A DNA stretch of 44,043 nt from Bacteroidales bacterium (GTDB lineage: Bacteria; Bacteroidota; Bacteroidia; Bacteroidales; Bacteroidaceae): NCBI GenBank assembly GCA_004554665.1, contig SFKY01000011.1, positions 1 through 44,043 of the forward strand. The letters run 5' to 3'. The notes beneath the pieces were generated by a model. The model saw only the letters and a list, made by a program, of their open reading frames with translations. It was not told where the DNA came from and made no database searches. Shown here one piece after another: positions 5,798 to 13,874 of this stretch. The translations under genes and the position numbers were made by a program. Positions within the stretch are counted from its first letter, which is position 1. Every line of letters starts with the position of its first letter.

Positions 5798-8344
5798 TTA
5801 GAGGCGGTTTCGCTCGGCGTTACCGGCACCCGTACCCTTGTACTTGCTTCGGGTGGAGTTGAAGTTGTAGGTGACGGTGAGTGACACTTGCCGCGAGAAG
5901 TCGTAGCAGTCTTTGTTGGCTACGATATGGATGCCGTACATGGTCCATTTCTCTTTGACCGTCTTGAGCAGGTCGGTACCCCGCAGCGTGATGACCCACC
6001 GATCTTTGGCAAACGACTTGCGCAGCGAGGCCGACAGCGCAAAGCAACCCTTACGCTGTAGGAATCCGCTGTATTCGGTGGTTGATGCCGACCAGTTGAG
6101 GGTAGCCGTCAGCGTGGGGGAGCAGGCGAACCGATTGTTCTGCCTGATGGAGAAGACAGGTTTGTCGAGACTGCAGTCGGCCCCGTATTTGCGCGCGTTG
6201 AAAAACTGCTGTGTATAGCCCAGTTCCAGCATGGGCTGGTACCAGCCGAATTTGGGCGATGCCGAGATGTTGGCATACACATCTTGACTGTGGTCGAAAT
6301 TGCAGTTGGTCATGTAGGCCACCTCTTGTCCTTCCGGTACAGAGAACGTCCACTCCATGTGGTCGCTGTCGTAGTTGTACCCCAACACGATATTCAGCCA
6401 ACTGTACATGCCCGTAGCCTCGATGTTGTGGGTTTTCGACGGTCTCAGGTAGGGATTTCCTCCCTCGTACACGTAGCGGTTGTCGTACTGTTTGAAGTCG
6501 CGCAGCATGCGGTAGCTGGGTCTCGAGGTTTTCATCGCGTAGGTGAGTTGCCATGCCGCCTTGCCTTTGCTCCACGAAAGCGCCAGGTTGGGGAACAGTT
6601 CGTCGTAGGTGCGGCTGGGGCCGTCTTCCTTTTGACCGAATGAACGGTATTCGGACACTACATGCTCGTAGCGCATGCCGGCAGACAATCGGTAGCGGCC
6701 TAGGGGGATAGCGTACTGGAAAAACGCAGCGGCGTTGGTCTCCCTCACGTCGGTCTCCGACTGTGCCTCATAGCCCCCCGCGCTCTTGTAGGTACCCAGC
6801 GACTGAGTATTGGTGTACTCTGACCCAAACGACAGATTCCCCCCGAGCATCGGATAGCCCAAGACCAACTTGGCAGCATACATCCGGTTGCGCTGCTCGC
6901 CGTAGGAGTTGACCTCGTTGCGCCCCAACTCCTCGCTATGCTCGTCGTAGACATTGTGCTCATAACTCTTTCTGAACAGGTAGGTGCCGTCAAAATCGAT
7001 ACTCCAGTGTCCTATCTTGCCGTTGTAGTACACGTCCACCTCCTGTCGTGGGCCTTCCATCCTTTTCATCGTTCCCTTTTGGTCCACGCTTCCTTCATAT
7101 TGGCCGTCGCGGATAATGCTTTGGCGGCTGATCAGGGTGCTGTTGTCAGACAGCGTCGTGTAGTACCTGTACATCGCACCTATCGAATTGCTGTCGTTGA
7201 TGGTGTAGCTGGCGGTTATATTCTCGGAGATGACGTTGTCGCGGCTTTGGTTGTCGGCCTTTTGGCTGACGCTGATGTCGCTCCCCGATGTGTCCAGGTC
7301 ATTTCTCAGGTTGTTGTCTTCCTTGTAGGTGCTGCTGATGTAATAGAACTTGTTGGCAATTTCCAACTTCTTGGTGCGGTATTTCAGCATGTTCTGTCCG
7401 TATCCTGTCCATGTAGAGTTGTAGGCCGCTTGGGCATCGTTGCGTACGCTGAACCCCTCGTAGGCCGGTCGGCGCGTGCGGATGCGTATCACGCTCTTGA
7501 CGGTAGCGTCGTATTGTGCGCCGGGGCTGGTGATGACCTCAATGTTCTTGATATCCTCCGATTTCAGTTCTGTCAGTTCCTGCGAATCCGTCATTTTCTT
7601 GTTGTTGATGTAAATGAGCGGCGTTCCTTTGGCGAAGACCGTCACCTTGCCGTTCATGGCGGCCACCCTCGGAAGCTGGTTGAGCACGTCGTTGGCCGTT
7701 CCCATTTGGGACAGCAGCGAGTTTTCCACGTCCACGCACATGCCTCCGTCGGTCATTCGGTATTGCAGCCTCTCGCCCTTGACCGTTACCCCTTTGAGGG
7801 TCATGGTCTGTGGGTGCAGGCAGATGTTTCCCACCCGATGGCTCTTGCACTTTACGGTCACGGTCTTATAGCCCAGGTAGGTCACGCGGGCCAATACGCC
7901 CCGCTGTTCGCAGGGAATGACAAAGAGGCCGTCCTCATTGGTCACGCCGCCTACGATGAGTGTCGAGTCAGTGGGCGAGAGCAGCGCCACATTGGCAAAC
8001 GGCAGCGGCTGGTTGGCATTATCCACCACCATGCCCGTGTACTTGTGCTCCGCTTTCTGCACACACTCCACGAAGATGTCGTCGCCGCTGGTGACGATGG
8101 AGACAGGATAGAAACCGCAGACCTCGCGCACGGCACCGAGTGCGTCTTGCCTGACGATGCGTTTGGAAACACGGAAATCCTCCAGTTCGTTATATACAAA
8201 GTTGATGCGTTTGCTCTGTTGCGCCTGGTCTATCTTTCGTAGGGCTTCGGACAGTGAGATGTTGTCGAAACTGAGGGACAGGCGTTGGGCGTGGGCAGCC
8301 AATAGGCATGCGCCCATCGCGAGGAGTGTAAGTGTTCGTTTCAT
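5798..8344 (-). CDS. TonB-dependent outer-membrane receptor with STN and carboxypeptidase-like domains
   Basis: 848 residues. Signal peptide 1-20 (ending AAHAQ); an STN-like domain at about 21-92 (LSLSFDNISLSEALRKI), the signalling/secretin N-domain used by FecA-type transducers; a carboxypeptidase-regulatory-like beta domain at about 95-175 (GMVVDNANQPLPFANVALLS); a plug at about 190-300; and a 22-strand-type beta barrel to the end. An STN domain in front of a TonB barrel, with sigma and membrane-regulator genes just upstream on the same strand (gap 12 nt), is the standard trans-envelope signalling layout. The ligand is not evident: no SusD-like partner follows, so it need not be a glycan system. 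The last strand does not end in the aromatic residue usual for barrels (ends AERNRL). Confidence 0.88.
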   Translation of the reverse strand: MKRTLTLLAMGACLLAAHAQRLSLSFDNISLSEALRKIDQAQQSKRINFVYNELEDFRVSKRIVRQDALGAVREVCGFYPVSIVTSGDDIFVECVQKAEHKYTGMVVDNANQPLPFANVALLSPTDSTLIVGGVTNEDGLFVIPCEQRGVLARVTYLGYKTVTVKCKSHRVGNICLHPQTMTLKGVTVKGERLQYRMTDGGMCVDVENSLLSQMGTANDVLNQLPRVAAMNGKVTVFAKGTPLIYINNKKMTDSQELTELKSEDIKNIEVITSPGAQYDATVKSVIRIRTRRPAYEGFSVRNDAQAAYNSTWTGYGQNMLKYRTKKLEIANKFYYISSTYKEDNNLRNDLDTSGSDISVSQKADNQSRDNVISENITASYTINDSNSIGAMYRYYTTLSDNSTLISRQSIIRDGQYEGSVDQKGTMKRMEGPRQEVDVYYNGKIGHWSIDFDGTYLFRKSYEHNVYDEHSEELGRNEVNSYGEQRNRMYAAKLVLGYPMLGGNLSFGSEYTNTQSLGTYKSAGGYEAQSETDVRETNAAAFFQYAIPLGRYRLSAGMRYEHVVSEYRSFGQKEDGPSRTYDELFPNLALSWSKGKAAWQLTYAMKTSRPSYRMLRDFKQYDNRYVYEGGNPYLRPSKTHNIEATGMYSWLNIVLGYNYDSDHMEWTFSVPEGQEVAYMTNCNFDHSQDVYANISASPKFGWYQPMLELGYTQQFFNARKYGADCSLDKPVFSIRQNNRFACSPTLTATLNWSASTTEYSGFLQRKGCFALSASLRKSFAKDRWVITLRGTDLLKTVKEKWTMYGIHIVANKDCYDFSRQVSLTVTYNFNSTRSKYKGTGAGNAERNRL

Positions 8345-8356
8345 GTGTTGTTATCC

Positions 8357-8911
8357 TTACTTGATAATAAGTTGGTTGTCGTGAACTTCCATCGATACTT
8401 TGTCGAAGTGGTTGAGAAATTCCACTACCTCATCGATGCTTTTGGTCTTGTCTATCCGCACGTATAGGCGCAGGTGCTTGGCGTCCTCATTTTCATAGCG
8501 TGCCTCTACACCATAGTACTCACAGAGGATGGCAACAATGCGTTGCAACTCTATGTTGTCGAATCTGAGCGCCGTATCGTCTACGCTGATGCTGTCGTTG
8601 GCCACGTTGGTTACGAGGGGGTTGGCATCATCGGTGGGAGACACGGGCTGTTCTACGGTTGTTGTCTCGGGCGTGTGGTTGCCCTTAACGGTCTTGACTA
8701 TGTACACCGTGGCCCATGTCGCTACGCTCAGGCAGCATACAATTCCTATGACGGCAGCGGCACGGCTCAACCAGCCGACGTGTTTGGCGAGGGCTTTTGG
8801 GCGTGTCTGTCCCGATAGTGCTTCGCTCTCTATCACTTCGCTTTCAAACTTTGCCCATTCTGCATCGATGTCGGGCATACCTATCTTTTGGTCTATTTCT
8901 TCCAGTTTCAT
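8357..8911 (-). CDS. Membrane regulator with DUF4974 (FecR-like C-terminal) domain
   Basis: 184 residues: a cytoplasmic N-terminus of about 50, one membrane helix at about 50-72 (AAAVIGIVCCLSVATWATVYIV region), a Thr/Pro/Val-rich linker, and a C-terminal DUF4974-type domain from about 115 (LRFDNIELQRIVAILCEYYG to MEVHDNQLIIK). In full-length FecR proteins DUF4974 follows the FecR beta domain and resembles STN domains; here the FecR domain itself is absent. Its place between the sigma factor and the TonB receptor points to an anti-sigma or signal-relay role. Its DUF4974 region may meet the receptor STN domain in the periplasm, which is inference. Confidence 0.85.
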   Translation of the reverse strand: MKLEEIDQKIGMPDIDAEWAKFESEVIESEALSGQTRPKALAKHVGWLSRAAAVIGIVCCLSVATWATVYIVKTVKGNHTPETTTVEQPVSPTDDANPLVTNVANDSISVDDTALRFDNIELQRIVAILCEYYGVEARYENEDAKHLRLYVRIDKTKSIDEVVEFLNHFDKVSMEVHDNQLIIK

Positions 8912-8948
8912 AATGCTATATATAATAAGGTGTTAAGTGAGGTCGGGC

Positions 8949-9440
8949 TTATTCGGCTTTGCCGATAGCCCGTCGTATCTTGAACAGTGAGCGGGTAATG
9001 TGCTTGTTGACAGCCGAGTAGCTGATACCGAGTGCCTCGGCTGTTTCCGAGTACGTGAACTCTTCGTCGTAGTGGAGTGCGAGGATGCGCCGGTCCTGCT
9101 CCGTAAGCTGGCTGTTGATTACCTGCTTGAGGGCAGCCATCAGTTCTTCGTGCTCCAGATTCATCCGGGTCTCTTGTCTCTGTGCCAGTTCTTCTTGCAT
9201 CTCGCGTTGCAGTTGGCGTTGTCGCAAGAGGTGCAGGCACTGGTTGCGGGTGGCAGCGAGCAGATAGCCGGTCATGGCATCGTCTGCCACTTCGGGCTTC
9301 TTTTGCCATAGCTGTGTGAAGACCTGACTCACCGCATCGCGTGCATCTTCCTGGGATTCGGTCAGCACGAAGGCCAGTCGGTACAGCATCCGGTAGTTGT
9401 CTTTGTACAGCCTTTCAAATTCTTTTTTGCCGTATTCCAT
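8949..9440 (-). CDS. FecI-like ECF sigma factor
   Basis: 163 residues with sigma region 2 (about 8-75, RMLYRLAFVLTESQEDARDA) and region 4 (about 110-160, LTEQDRRILALHYDEEFTYS, then an HTH GISYSAVNKHITRSL). It is the first gene of a three-gene minus-strand cassette: 37 nt to the DUF4974 regulator and then 12 nt to the receptor. It probably drives its own cassette when the receptor is occupied. No TAnnTTTG box is obvious upstream, which fits control by an ECF promoter. Confidence 0.9.
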   Translation of the reverse strand: MEYGKKEFERLYKDNYRMLYRLAFVLTESQEDARDAVSQVFTQLWQKKPEVADDAMTGYLLAATRNQCLHLLRQRQLQREMQEELAQRQETRMNLEHEELMAALKQVINSQLTEQDRRILALHYDEEFTYSETAEALGISYSAVNKHITRSLFKIRRAIGKAE

Positions 9441-9496
9441 TGTTTCTTCGTTTTATGGCGTTTTACTATAAGACCCGAAAATGTCAATATCCAATA

Positions 9497-9530
9497 CCCC
9501 TGCTGTCCTGTTTTTTTTGAACAGGTGGGG
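9497..9530. other. Possible stem-loop upstream of the FecI-like sigma gene
   Basis: CCTGTT (9507-9512) and AACAGG (9520-9525) can pair, enclosed by CCCC (9497-9500) and GGGG (9527-9530) with an asymmetric bulge. It lies 57-90 nt before the sigma start, in the likely leader or promoter region. No other gene is visible in 9441-9739. The structure may be accidental. Confidence 0.3.
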
Positions 9531-9677
9531 TGATAGGTGTTTTTTCGTCACCGTATGTCTGTTGGATGAGGCTCATTCTTTATGTAATCAAACGCAGAAA
9601 GTGCTGAATCCTTGTAAGAATACAGCGTCTTTTTTGAAAAACCGGCTGTAGGGGAGGACTTTTTCTGATTAAATTTG

Positions 9678-9685
9678 TACATTTG
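9678..9685 (+). promoter_or_regulatory. Promoter -7 box of the alkD-like gene
   Basis: TACATTTG, a full TAnnTTTG match, 55 nt before ATG 9740. Because it overlaps an in-frame TTG at 9683, that upstream start is unlikely. Confidence 0.7.
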
Positions 9686-9739
9686 TCAGTCCTTTCTTTA
9701 GGAATAGATAGGGTAGTACAGAACAAGCATGACGGAAAA

Positions 9740-10513
9740 ATGGAGAATAGTTTGTATGCACGGATGATGGCGCAGGCCGACCCACAACAGGTGGAAGGGC
9801 TGATGCGCTTCTTCAAGTGTGGCAAGGGCGAATACGGCGAGGGTGACCGCTTCTTGGGCATCAAGGTTCCGGTGACGCGGAGCGTGGTAAAAGAATACTG
9901 GCGGCACACAGGATTCGACGAACTGGAGCGATGCGTGACCTCCGAATATCATGAGGTGCGACTCGCCGCCCTGCTCACACTGATAGAGGTGTTTCGCCAT
10001 GCCAAGAGAGATAGGGCAAAGAGGCAGCAGTGTGTGGATTTCTATCTTGCCCACATGGATTACATCAACAATTGGGACCTGGTGGATTTGAGTTGTTACA
10101 AACTCTTGGGCGAGTGGCTCGTCGACCAAGACCGCAGTCTGCTCTACGAGTTGGCATCCACAGGTTCCACGCTGTGGCGGCAGCGCATCGGCATGGTCAG
10201 TACCCTGCAGTTTGTGCGCAAAGGCCAGCTCGACGACACCTTTGCCATTGCCCGCTTGTTTCTCGACAAGCCCCGGCCGCTTCACGACTTGCTGCAGAAA
10301 GCAGTGGGATGGCTCCTGCGCGAGGCGGGCAAAAAAGACGAAGAGCGGTTGCGCCTGTGGCTCGATGAATGGACACCCGTAGTGCCCCGTACCATGCTGC
10401 GCTATGCCATCGAGAGGCTTCCCGATGATGACCGTAGGCATTACTTGGCTGTGCCAAAGGCCATGATTAGCGAGCCAAATGCGGCATTTAGACCAGCCAA
10501 ATGCCGCAAATAG
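9740..10513 (+). CDS. DNA alkylation repair protein (AlkD-like HEAT-repeat glycosylase)
   Basis: 257 residues from ATG 9740. It shows the AlkD-family pattern of helical HEAT-like repeats, with GDRFLGIKVPVTRSVVKEYW near the N-terminus and HMDYINNWDLVDLSCYKLLG in the middle (the conserved NNWDLVD segment), then ASTGSTLWRQRIGMVST. AlkD proteins excise bulky or positively charged alkyl bases such as 3- and 7-alkylpurines without base flipping. The natural domain seems to end near LPDDDRRHYLA; the remaining residues (about KAMISEPNAAFRPAKCRK) are encoded by a dispersed palindromic repeat (10460-10508). The gene stands alone, 170 nt before rpsF. Confidence 0.88.
   Translation: MENSLYARMMAQADPQQVEGLMRFFKCGKGEYGEGDRFLGIKVPVTRSVVKEYWRHTGFDELERCVTSEYHEVRLAALLTLIEVFRHAKRDRAKRQQCVDFYLAHMDYINNWDLVDLSCYKLLGEWLVDQDRSLLYELASTGSTLWRQRIGMVSTLQFVRKGQLDDTFAIARLFLDKPRPLHDLLQKAVGWLLREAGKKDEERLRLWLDEWTPVVPRTMLRYAIERLPDDDRRHYLAVPKAMISEPNAAFRPAKCRK
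10460..10508. repeat. TAAATGCC-family palindrome inside the alkD-like 3' end (copy 2)
   Basis: GCCATGATTAGCG (10460-10472), shared with 5716-5728 and 29987-29999, is followed by a stem TGCGGCATTT (10480-10489) / AAATGCCGCA (10499-10508). It supplies the last residues of the alkD-like protein and almost reaches its stop (TAG 10511-10513). Confidence 0.75.
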
Positions 10514-10566
10514 CCGCGTTAAAGATACCTATATCAATAAGAAAGGTAAAAATAAAGGCGTAAAAG

Positions 10567-10598
10567 TTTGGCCAGTTGTAAAAAAAGTAGTAATTTTG
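10567..10598 (+). promoter_or_regulatory. Promoter of rpsF-rpsR-rplI
   Basis: TTTG at 10567-10570, then 20 bp, then TAATTTTG at 10591-10598: a full match to the Bacteroidetes -33/-7 pattern. It leaves a leader of about 80 nt before rpsF, in the size range of leaders that bind S6:S18 in other bacteria, but I could not identify that structure here. Confidence 0.75.
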
Positions 10599-10683
10599 CA
10601 CCGCATTTTGCAGAGGTGGCTTCAGTGGCCACGCTGTAGGGGTGCAAAACAGATATTTTTAATTTACTTATTTTATTAATTGT

Positions 10684-11028
10684 ATGAATCAATACGAAAC
10701 CGTTTTCATTTTGACTCCCGTTTTGTCTGATGAACAGATGAAGGAAACGGTCGCTAAATTCAAGAAACTGCTCACCGACAAAGGCGCAGAGATTCTGAAC
10801 GAAGAGACCTGGGGATTGAAGAAGATGGCTTATGCTATCCAGAAGAAATCGACAGGCTTCTACTGCTTGCTCGAGTTCAAGGCAGAGCCAAGTGTAATCA
10901 ACAAGCTCGAGACCGGCTACCGCCGCGACGAGAAGGTTATCCGCTACATCACCGTTAAACTGGACAAGTATGCTGCACAGTACGCCGAGAAGCGCCGTGC
11001 CAAACTTGGTAAAAAAGAGGAGGCTTAA
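10684..11028 (+). CDS. rpsF: 30S ribosomal protein S6
   Basis: 114 residues, normal for bacterial S6. The start MNQYETVFILTPVLSDEQ and the region EETWGLKKMAYAIQKKSTGF are characteristic. S6 binds S18 and the central domain of 16S rRNA in the small-subunit platform. It is first in the conserved rpsF-rpsR-rplI operon, 2 nt before rpsR, and is driven by the promoter at 10567-10598. The Glu-rich C-terminal tail is short (KKEEA). Confidence 0.97.
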   Translation: MNQYETVFILTPVLSDEQMKETVAKFKKLLTDKGAEILNEETWGLKKMAYAIQKKSTGFYCLLEFKAEPSVINKLETGYRRDEKVIRYITVKLDKYAAQYAEKRRAKLGKKEEA

Positions 11029-11030
11029 TC

Positions 11031-11303
11031 ATGGCAGAGCAGAATAATTCAGAAGTACGTTATCTTACCGCTCCTTCTATCGACGTGAAGAAGAAGAAGT
11101 ATTGCCGTTTCAAGAAGAGTGGTATCAAATACATCGACTATAAGGATCCCGAGTTCCTGAAGAAGTTCCTGAACGAGCAGGGTAAGATTCTTCCCCGTCG
11201 TATCACCGGTACCTCTTTGAAGTATCAGCGTCGTGTGGCTCAGGCCGTTAAGCGTGCCCGCCAGATTGCATTGCTGCCTTACGTAACCGACTTGATGAAA
11301 TAA
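11031..11303 (+). CDS. rpsR: 30S ribosomal protein S18
   Basis: 90 residues. The core KYCRFKKSGIKYIDYKDPEF, then ILPRRITGTSLKYQRRVAQA, is typical of S18. It has an N-terminal extension of about 20 residues compared with E. coli S18 (75 residues). S18 forms a heterodimer with S6 on 16S rRNA, in line with the adjacent gene. A single Cys in KYCRF is what remains of any zinc site, so this is the zinc-independent form as far as can be seen. Confidence 0.97.
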   Translation: MAEQNNSEVRYLTAPSIDVKKKKYCRFKKSGIKYIDYKDPEFLKKFLNEQGKILPRRITGTSLKYQRRVAQAVKRARQIALLPYVTDLMK

Positions 11304-11322
11304 AACCCAGGAGGAAGCGCAA

Positions 11323-11847
11323 ATGGAAATCATACTGAAAGAAGATATTATCGGTCTTGGATACAAGAACGATATCGTGAATGTAAAGAGCGGCTATGGC
11401 CGTAACTATCTGATTCCTCAGGGAAAAGGTGTAATCGCTTCGCCCAGCGCCAAGAAAGTGCTGGCTGAGAACCTGAAGCAGCAGGCTCACAAGTTGGCTG
11501 CTCTCAAGGCCGCAGCAGAGAAGAAGGGTGAGGCGCTCAAGGACGTGGCTTTGGTGATTGCTGCCAAGGTTTCGGCTACTGGCGTTACCTACGGTTCTGT
11601 AGGTGCTGCCCAGGTGGCTGAGGAGCTCGCTAAGTTGGGCTTCGAGATTGACCGCAAGATCATCACCATGACCGATGCCAAGCATGTAGGCGACTTCGAG
11701 GCTACCGTACACTTCCACAAGGAGGTTGAGGTAAAGGTGCCTGTTAAGGTAGTGGCTGAAAATGCGCCCGCAGTAGAGGAAACTCCGGCAGAGGAGGCTC
11801 CTGTAGCTGAGGCTCCCGCAGAGGAGGAAGCTCCCGCAGCAGAATAA
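11323..11847 (+). CDS. rplI: 50S ribosomal protein L9 with acidic C-terminal tail
   Basis: 174 residues; the first about 148 match L9: MEIILKEDIIGLGYKNDIVN (rRNA-binding N-domain), KSGYGRNYLIPQGKG, a long linking helix, then the C-domain. Residues from about 148 form an Ala/Pro/Glu tail (repeats of EEAPAAE type) absent from E. coli L9. L9 extends from the L1 stalk base and supports frame maintenance. The tail resembles that of S16 in this window. It is the last gene of the operon, closed by the terminator at 11874-11911. Confidence 0.96.
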   Translation: MEIILKEDIIGLGYKNDIVNVKSGYGRNYLIPQGKGVIASPSAKKVLAENLKQQAHKLAALKAAAEKKGEALKDVALVIAAKVSATGVTYGSVGAAQVAEELAKLGFEIDRKIITMTDAKHVGDFEATVHFHKEVEVKVPVKVVAENAPAVEETPAEEAPVAEAPAEEEAPAAE

Positions 11848-11873
11848 ATTTGCTCTGTAAAGCAGATCTCGAT

Positions 11874-11911
11874 AAATCCCGGCTATCCATTGGCGATGGT
11901 CGGGATTTTTG
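11874..11911 (+). terminator. Terminator of rpsF-rpsR-rplI
   Basis: AAATCCCG (11874-11881) pairs with CGGGATTT (11901-11908), with an inner CCAT/ATGG pairing, followed by a T-run through 11910. It starts 27 nt after the rplI stop. Confidence 0.85.
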
Positions 11912-11943
11912 TATGTATCGCCGAAGTGCGGCGTGAGGCCAGC

Positions 11944-11976
11944 AAAAAAAAGAAGTGAGGCATGTGGCCCCACTTC
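11944..11976 (-). terminator. Terminator of the acidic hypothetical gene
   Basis: On the minus strand GAAGTG-G-GGC pairs with GCC-T-CACTTC (arms 11967-11976 and 11952-11961) and is followed by eight T residues (A-run 11944-11951 on the plus strand). It lies 23 nt beyond the stop at 11999 and faces the rplI terminator. Confidence 0.8.
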
Positions 11977-11998
11977 AGTATTTAATATGATGTAAACA

Positions 11999-12436
11999 TT
12001 ATTTCATCAACTGTTCGAAAAAGTTGTCAAGGTCTTGGTCGAGGCCTTGCATCAGGTCGTCGCCCAGGATGATGGTGTCGTCGTCGGCCAAGTATAAGTC
12101 GGCAATGGCAGTCTGGTCCTCGTCTTCCAACACGATGCTGAAAGGCTTCATGATGCCCATGTTGTCGATGGTGTTGCTCATCCGCTTGGTCTCGGCACGC
12201 AGGATAGCGGTGATGTGGTTGTAAAAATCCTCGTCTTGGTTGTCTATCCACTGCTCAACGACACAACGGGTTATCTCGCGGTCCTCATCATCAAAGGCCA
12301 CCAGCTCTCCGCTGTCTTGAGAAACACGCAAATGGATGTCGGTGAGGATGGAGGTGTCTTCGTCAGGGGGGAACTTTTGTGCGATTTTCTTAATAGATCG
12401 GCCTATCTGTTGTATAGTCTGCTCTGTCGGTTTCAT
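11999..12436 (-). CDS. Conserved acidic hypothetical protein
   Basis: 145 residues, strongly acidic, especially the C-terminal third (LADDDTIILGDDLMQGLDQD, then LDNFFEQLMK). There is no signal peptide or membrane segment, so it is probably cytoplasmic. The N-terminus MKPTEQTIQQIGRSIKKIAQ is helical; the middle contains FDDEDREITRCVVEQW. It has its own promoter (12462-12493) and terminator and is divergent from the rseC-rnf operon. I recognise no family, and no function is proposed. Confidence 0.85.
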   Translation of the reverse strand: MKPTEQTIQQIGRSIKKIAQKFPPDEDTSILTDIHLRVSQDSGELVAFDDEDREITRCVVEQWIDNQDEDFYNHITAILRAETKRMSNTIDNMGIMKPFSIVLEDEDQTAIADLYLADDDTIILGDDLMQGLDQDLDNFFEQLMK

Positions 12437-12461
12437 ATCTTTCGGATCATTTAAGTTGCTG

Positions 12462-12493
12462 CAAATATAACCTAAATTACGGACATGGCCAAT
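12462..12493 (-). promoter_or_regulatory. Promoter of the acidic hypothetical gene
   Basis: On the minus strand ATTG (12493-12490), 20 bp, then TATATTTG (12469-12462). The -7 box is a full match and the -33 box matches three of four bases. It lies about 26 nt before the ATG. Confidence 0.65.
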
Positions 12494-12534
12494 AAAAAAC
12501 TCTTTTTTTTATAAGAAAATCCAAATAATAATGT

Positions 12535-12542
12535 TAACTTTG
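12535..12542 (+). promoter_or_regulatory. Promoter -7 box of the rseC-rnf operon
   Basis: TAACTTTG, a TAnnTTTG match 65 nt before the rseC ATG; a T-rich stretch (12501-12510) lies near the -33 position. It is divergent from the promoter at 12462-12493. Confidence 0.65.
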
Positions 12543-12606
12543 CAATAATGACGGCCGCATTTGTGGCAAATAGACAACCCATTGCGTCCGTTTGGAAGAA
12601 AAGTGT

Positions 12607-13020
12607 ATGGCACATACGGTTTGTAGCGAAGGCATTGTGGAGCAGATACATGGCGATGAGGTGCATGTGCGATTGCTTGGTGCAGAGGCTTGTGGTGGAT
12701 GTAAGGCGCATGGGCACTGTACGGCATCGCAGGCGGGTGGCCGCAAAGTGACGGTTCGTTCTGATGAGACTTACCAAGTGGGCGACCGTGTAGAGGTAAG
12801 TGCCTCGGGAGGCGTGGCCGCGCGTGCCTTGTGGTTGGCTTTTGGTCTGCCACTGCTGTTGCTGGCGGGTGTCGTTGTGGCCTGTCAAGCCCTTGTGGGC
12901 AACGAAAAGACTGCTGCGCTGGCAGCCTTGGGCTCGTTGGCGGTTTATTACCTGTTGCTCTATCAGCTTCGCGGCAAGGTGAGCAAGGCCGTGACACTGC
13001 AAATAAGGAGAAAATATTAA
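12607..13020 (+). CDS. rseC: SoxR-reducing-system / RseC family membrane protein
   Basis: 137 residues from ATG 12607; the in-frame TTG at 12592 is less likely. The N-terminal cytoplasmic part holds CGGCKAHGHC (about 30-39), the Cys-rich motif of the RseC/MucC family, followed by two membrane helices (LWLAFGLPLLLLAGVVVACQ and ALAALGSLAVYYLLLYQL). In E. coli RseC works with the Rsx (Rnf-like) complex to keep SoxR reduced. In Bacteroidales it heads the rnf operon, as here, 5 nt before rnfB, and probably supports assembly or redox function of Rnf. SoxR itself is not seen in the window. Confidence 0.92.
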   Translation: MAHTVCSEGIVEQIHGDEVHVRLLGAEACGGCKAHGHCTASQAGGRKVTVRSDETYQVGDRVEVSASGGVAARALWLAFGLPLLLLAGVVVACQALVGNEKTAALAALGSLAVYYLLLYQLRGKVSKAVTLQIRRKY

Positions 13021-13025
13021 CTGAT

Positions 13026-13874
13026 ATGAACTATATGATGATGGCGGTAATGGTATTGGGCGGCGTGGCACTGGTGGCTGCGGTGGTGCTCTATACCGTT
13101 TCGCGCAAATTTGCCGTGGAGGAAGACCCACGGATTGGCCGGGTTGCTGCCTGCCTGCCGGGGGCCAACTGTGGTGGATGTGGCTATGCAGGCTGTGCTG
13201 CATTGGCCGAGGCGTTGGTAAAAGGTGCCGATGCCGGTAGCTTGGATGGTCTGCAATGTCCCGTTGGGGGTGCAGGTGTGATGGCGCAGATAGCTGCCGA
13301 GTTGGGGATGGAAGCCGTGGCTTCGGAACCGATGGTGGCAGTGGTACGCTGCGGAGGAACTTGCGAACTGAGACCCCGTACTGCCCAATATGACGGTTTG
13401 CAGACTTGTGCGGCGGTACATGCCACCTGCTCCGGCGAGACGGCATGCGGCTATGGTTGTCTGGGCTGTGGAGACTGTAGCACTTCTTGCCAGTTTGGAG
13501 GATTGCGAATCAATCCCGAAACCGGTTTGCCTGAGGTGGACGAGACACTATGCACGGGCTGTGGCTCCTGCGTGAAGGCATGTCCTCGTCATATCATCGA
13601 GCTTCGCAAGCGCGGTCCCAAGAACCGTAGGGTGTATGTGGGCTGTATGAATCGGGACAAGGGGGCGGCTGCCCGCAAAGCCTGTACGGTTGCCTGTATC
13701 GGCTGTGGGAAGTGTGAGAAAGTATGCAAGTTTGAGGCGATTACAATCAGTGGAAATCTCTCGTATATAGACTATAACAAGTGCCGGCTGTGTACCAAGT
13801 GCGTGGCCGAATGCCCGACGGGTGCCATCATGAAAGTGAATTTCCCTGTTAAACAAAAGGAGACAGAAGTATGA
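13026..13874 (+). CDS. rnfB: Rnf complex iron-sulfur subunit RnfB
   Basis: 282 residues from ATG 13026, 5 nt after rseC. An N-terminal membrane anchor (residues 4-25) is followed by the 4Fe-4S domain with Cys49, Cys52, Cys57 (CGGCGYAGC) and Cys78 (QCPV). The C-terminal half carries further ferredoxin-type clusters: CLGCGDCSTSC, CTGCGSCVKACP, CIGCGKCEKVC and CRLCTKCVAECP. RnfB takes electrons from reduced ferredoxin and passes them into the membrane part of the complex. The number of Cys motifs marks the long Bacteroidetes/Firmicutes form rather than the short E. coli RsxB. Its stop overlaps rnfC (ATGA, 13871-13874). Confidence 0.96.
   Translation: MNYMMMAVMVLGGVALVAAVVLYTVSRKFAVEEDPRIGRVAACLPGANCGGCGYAGCAALAEALVKGADAGSLDGLQCPVGGAGVMAQIAAELGMEAVASEPMVAVVRCGGTCELRPRTAQYDGLQTCAAVHATCSGETACGYGCLGCGDCSTSCQFGGLRINPETGLPEVDETLCTGCGSCVKACPRHIIELRKRGPKNRRVYVGCMNRDKGAAARKACTVACIGCGKCEKVCKFEAITISGNLSYIDYNKCRLCTKCVAECPTGAIMKVNFPVKQKETEV

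Noticed and set aside
6938..8242. Plus-strand open frame of 434 codons inside the TonB receptor gene
   Set aside because: Antisense shadow of a well-supported gene; its composition (His- and Val-rich) is typical of a reverse-complement frame.
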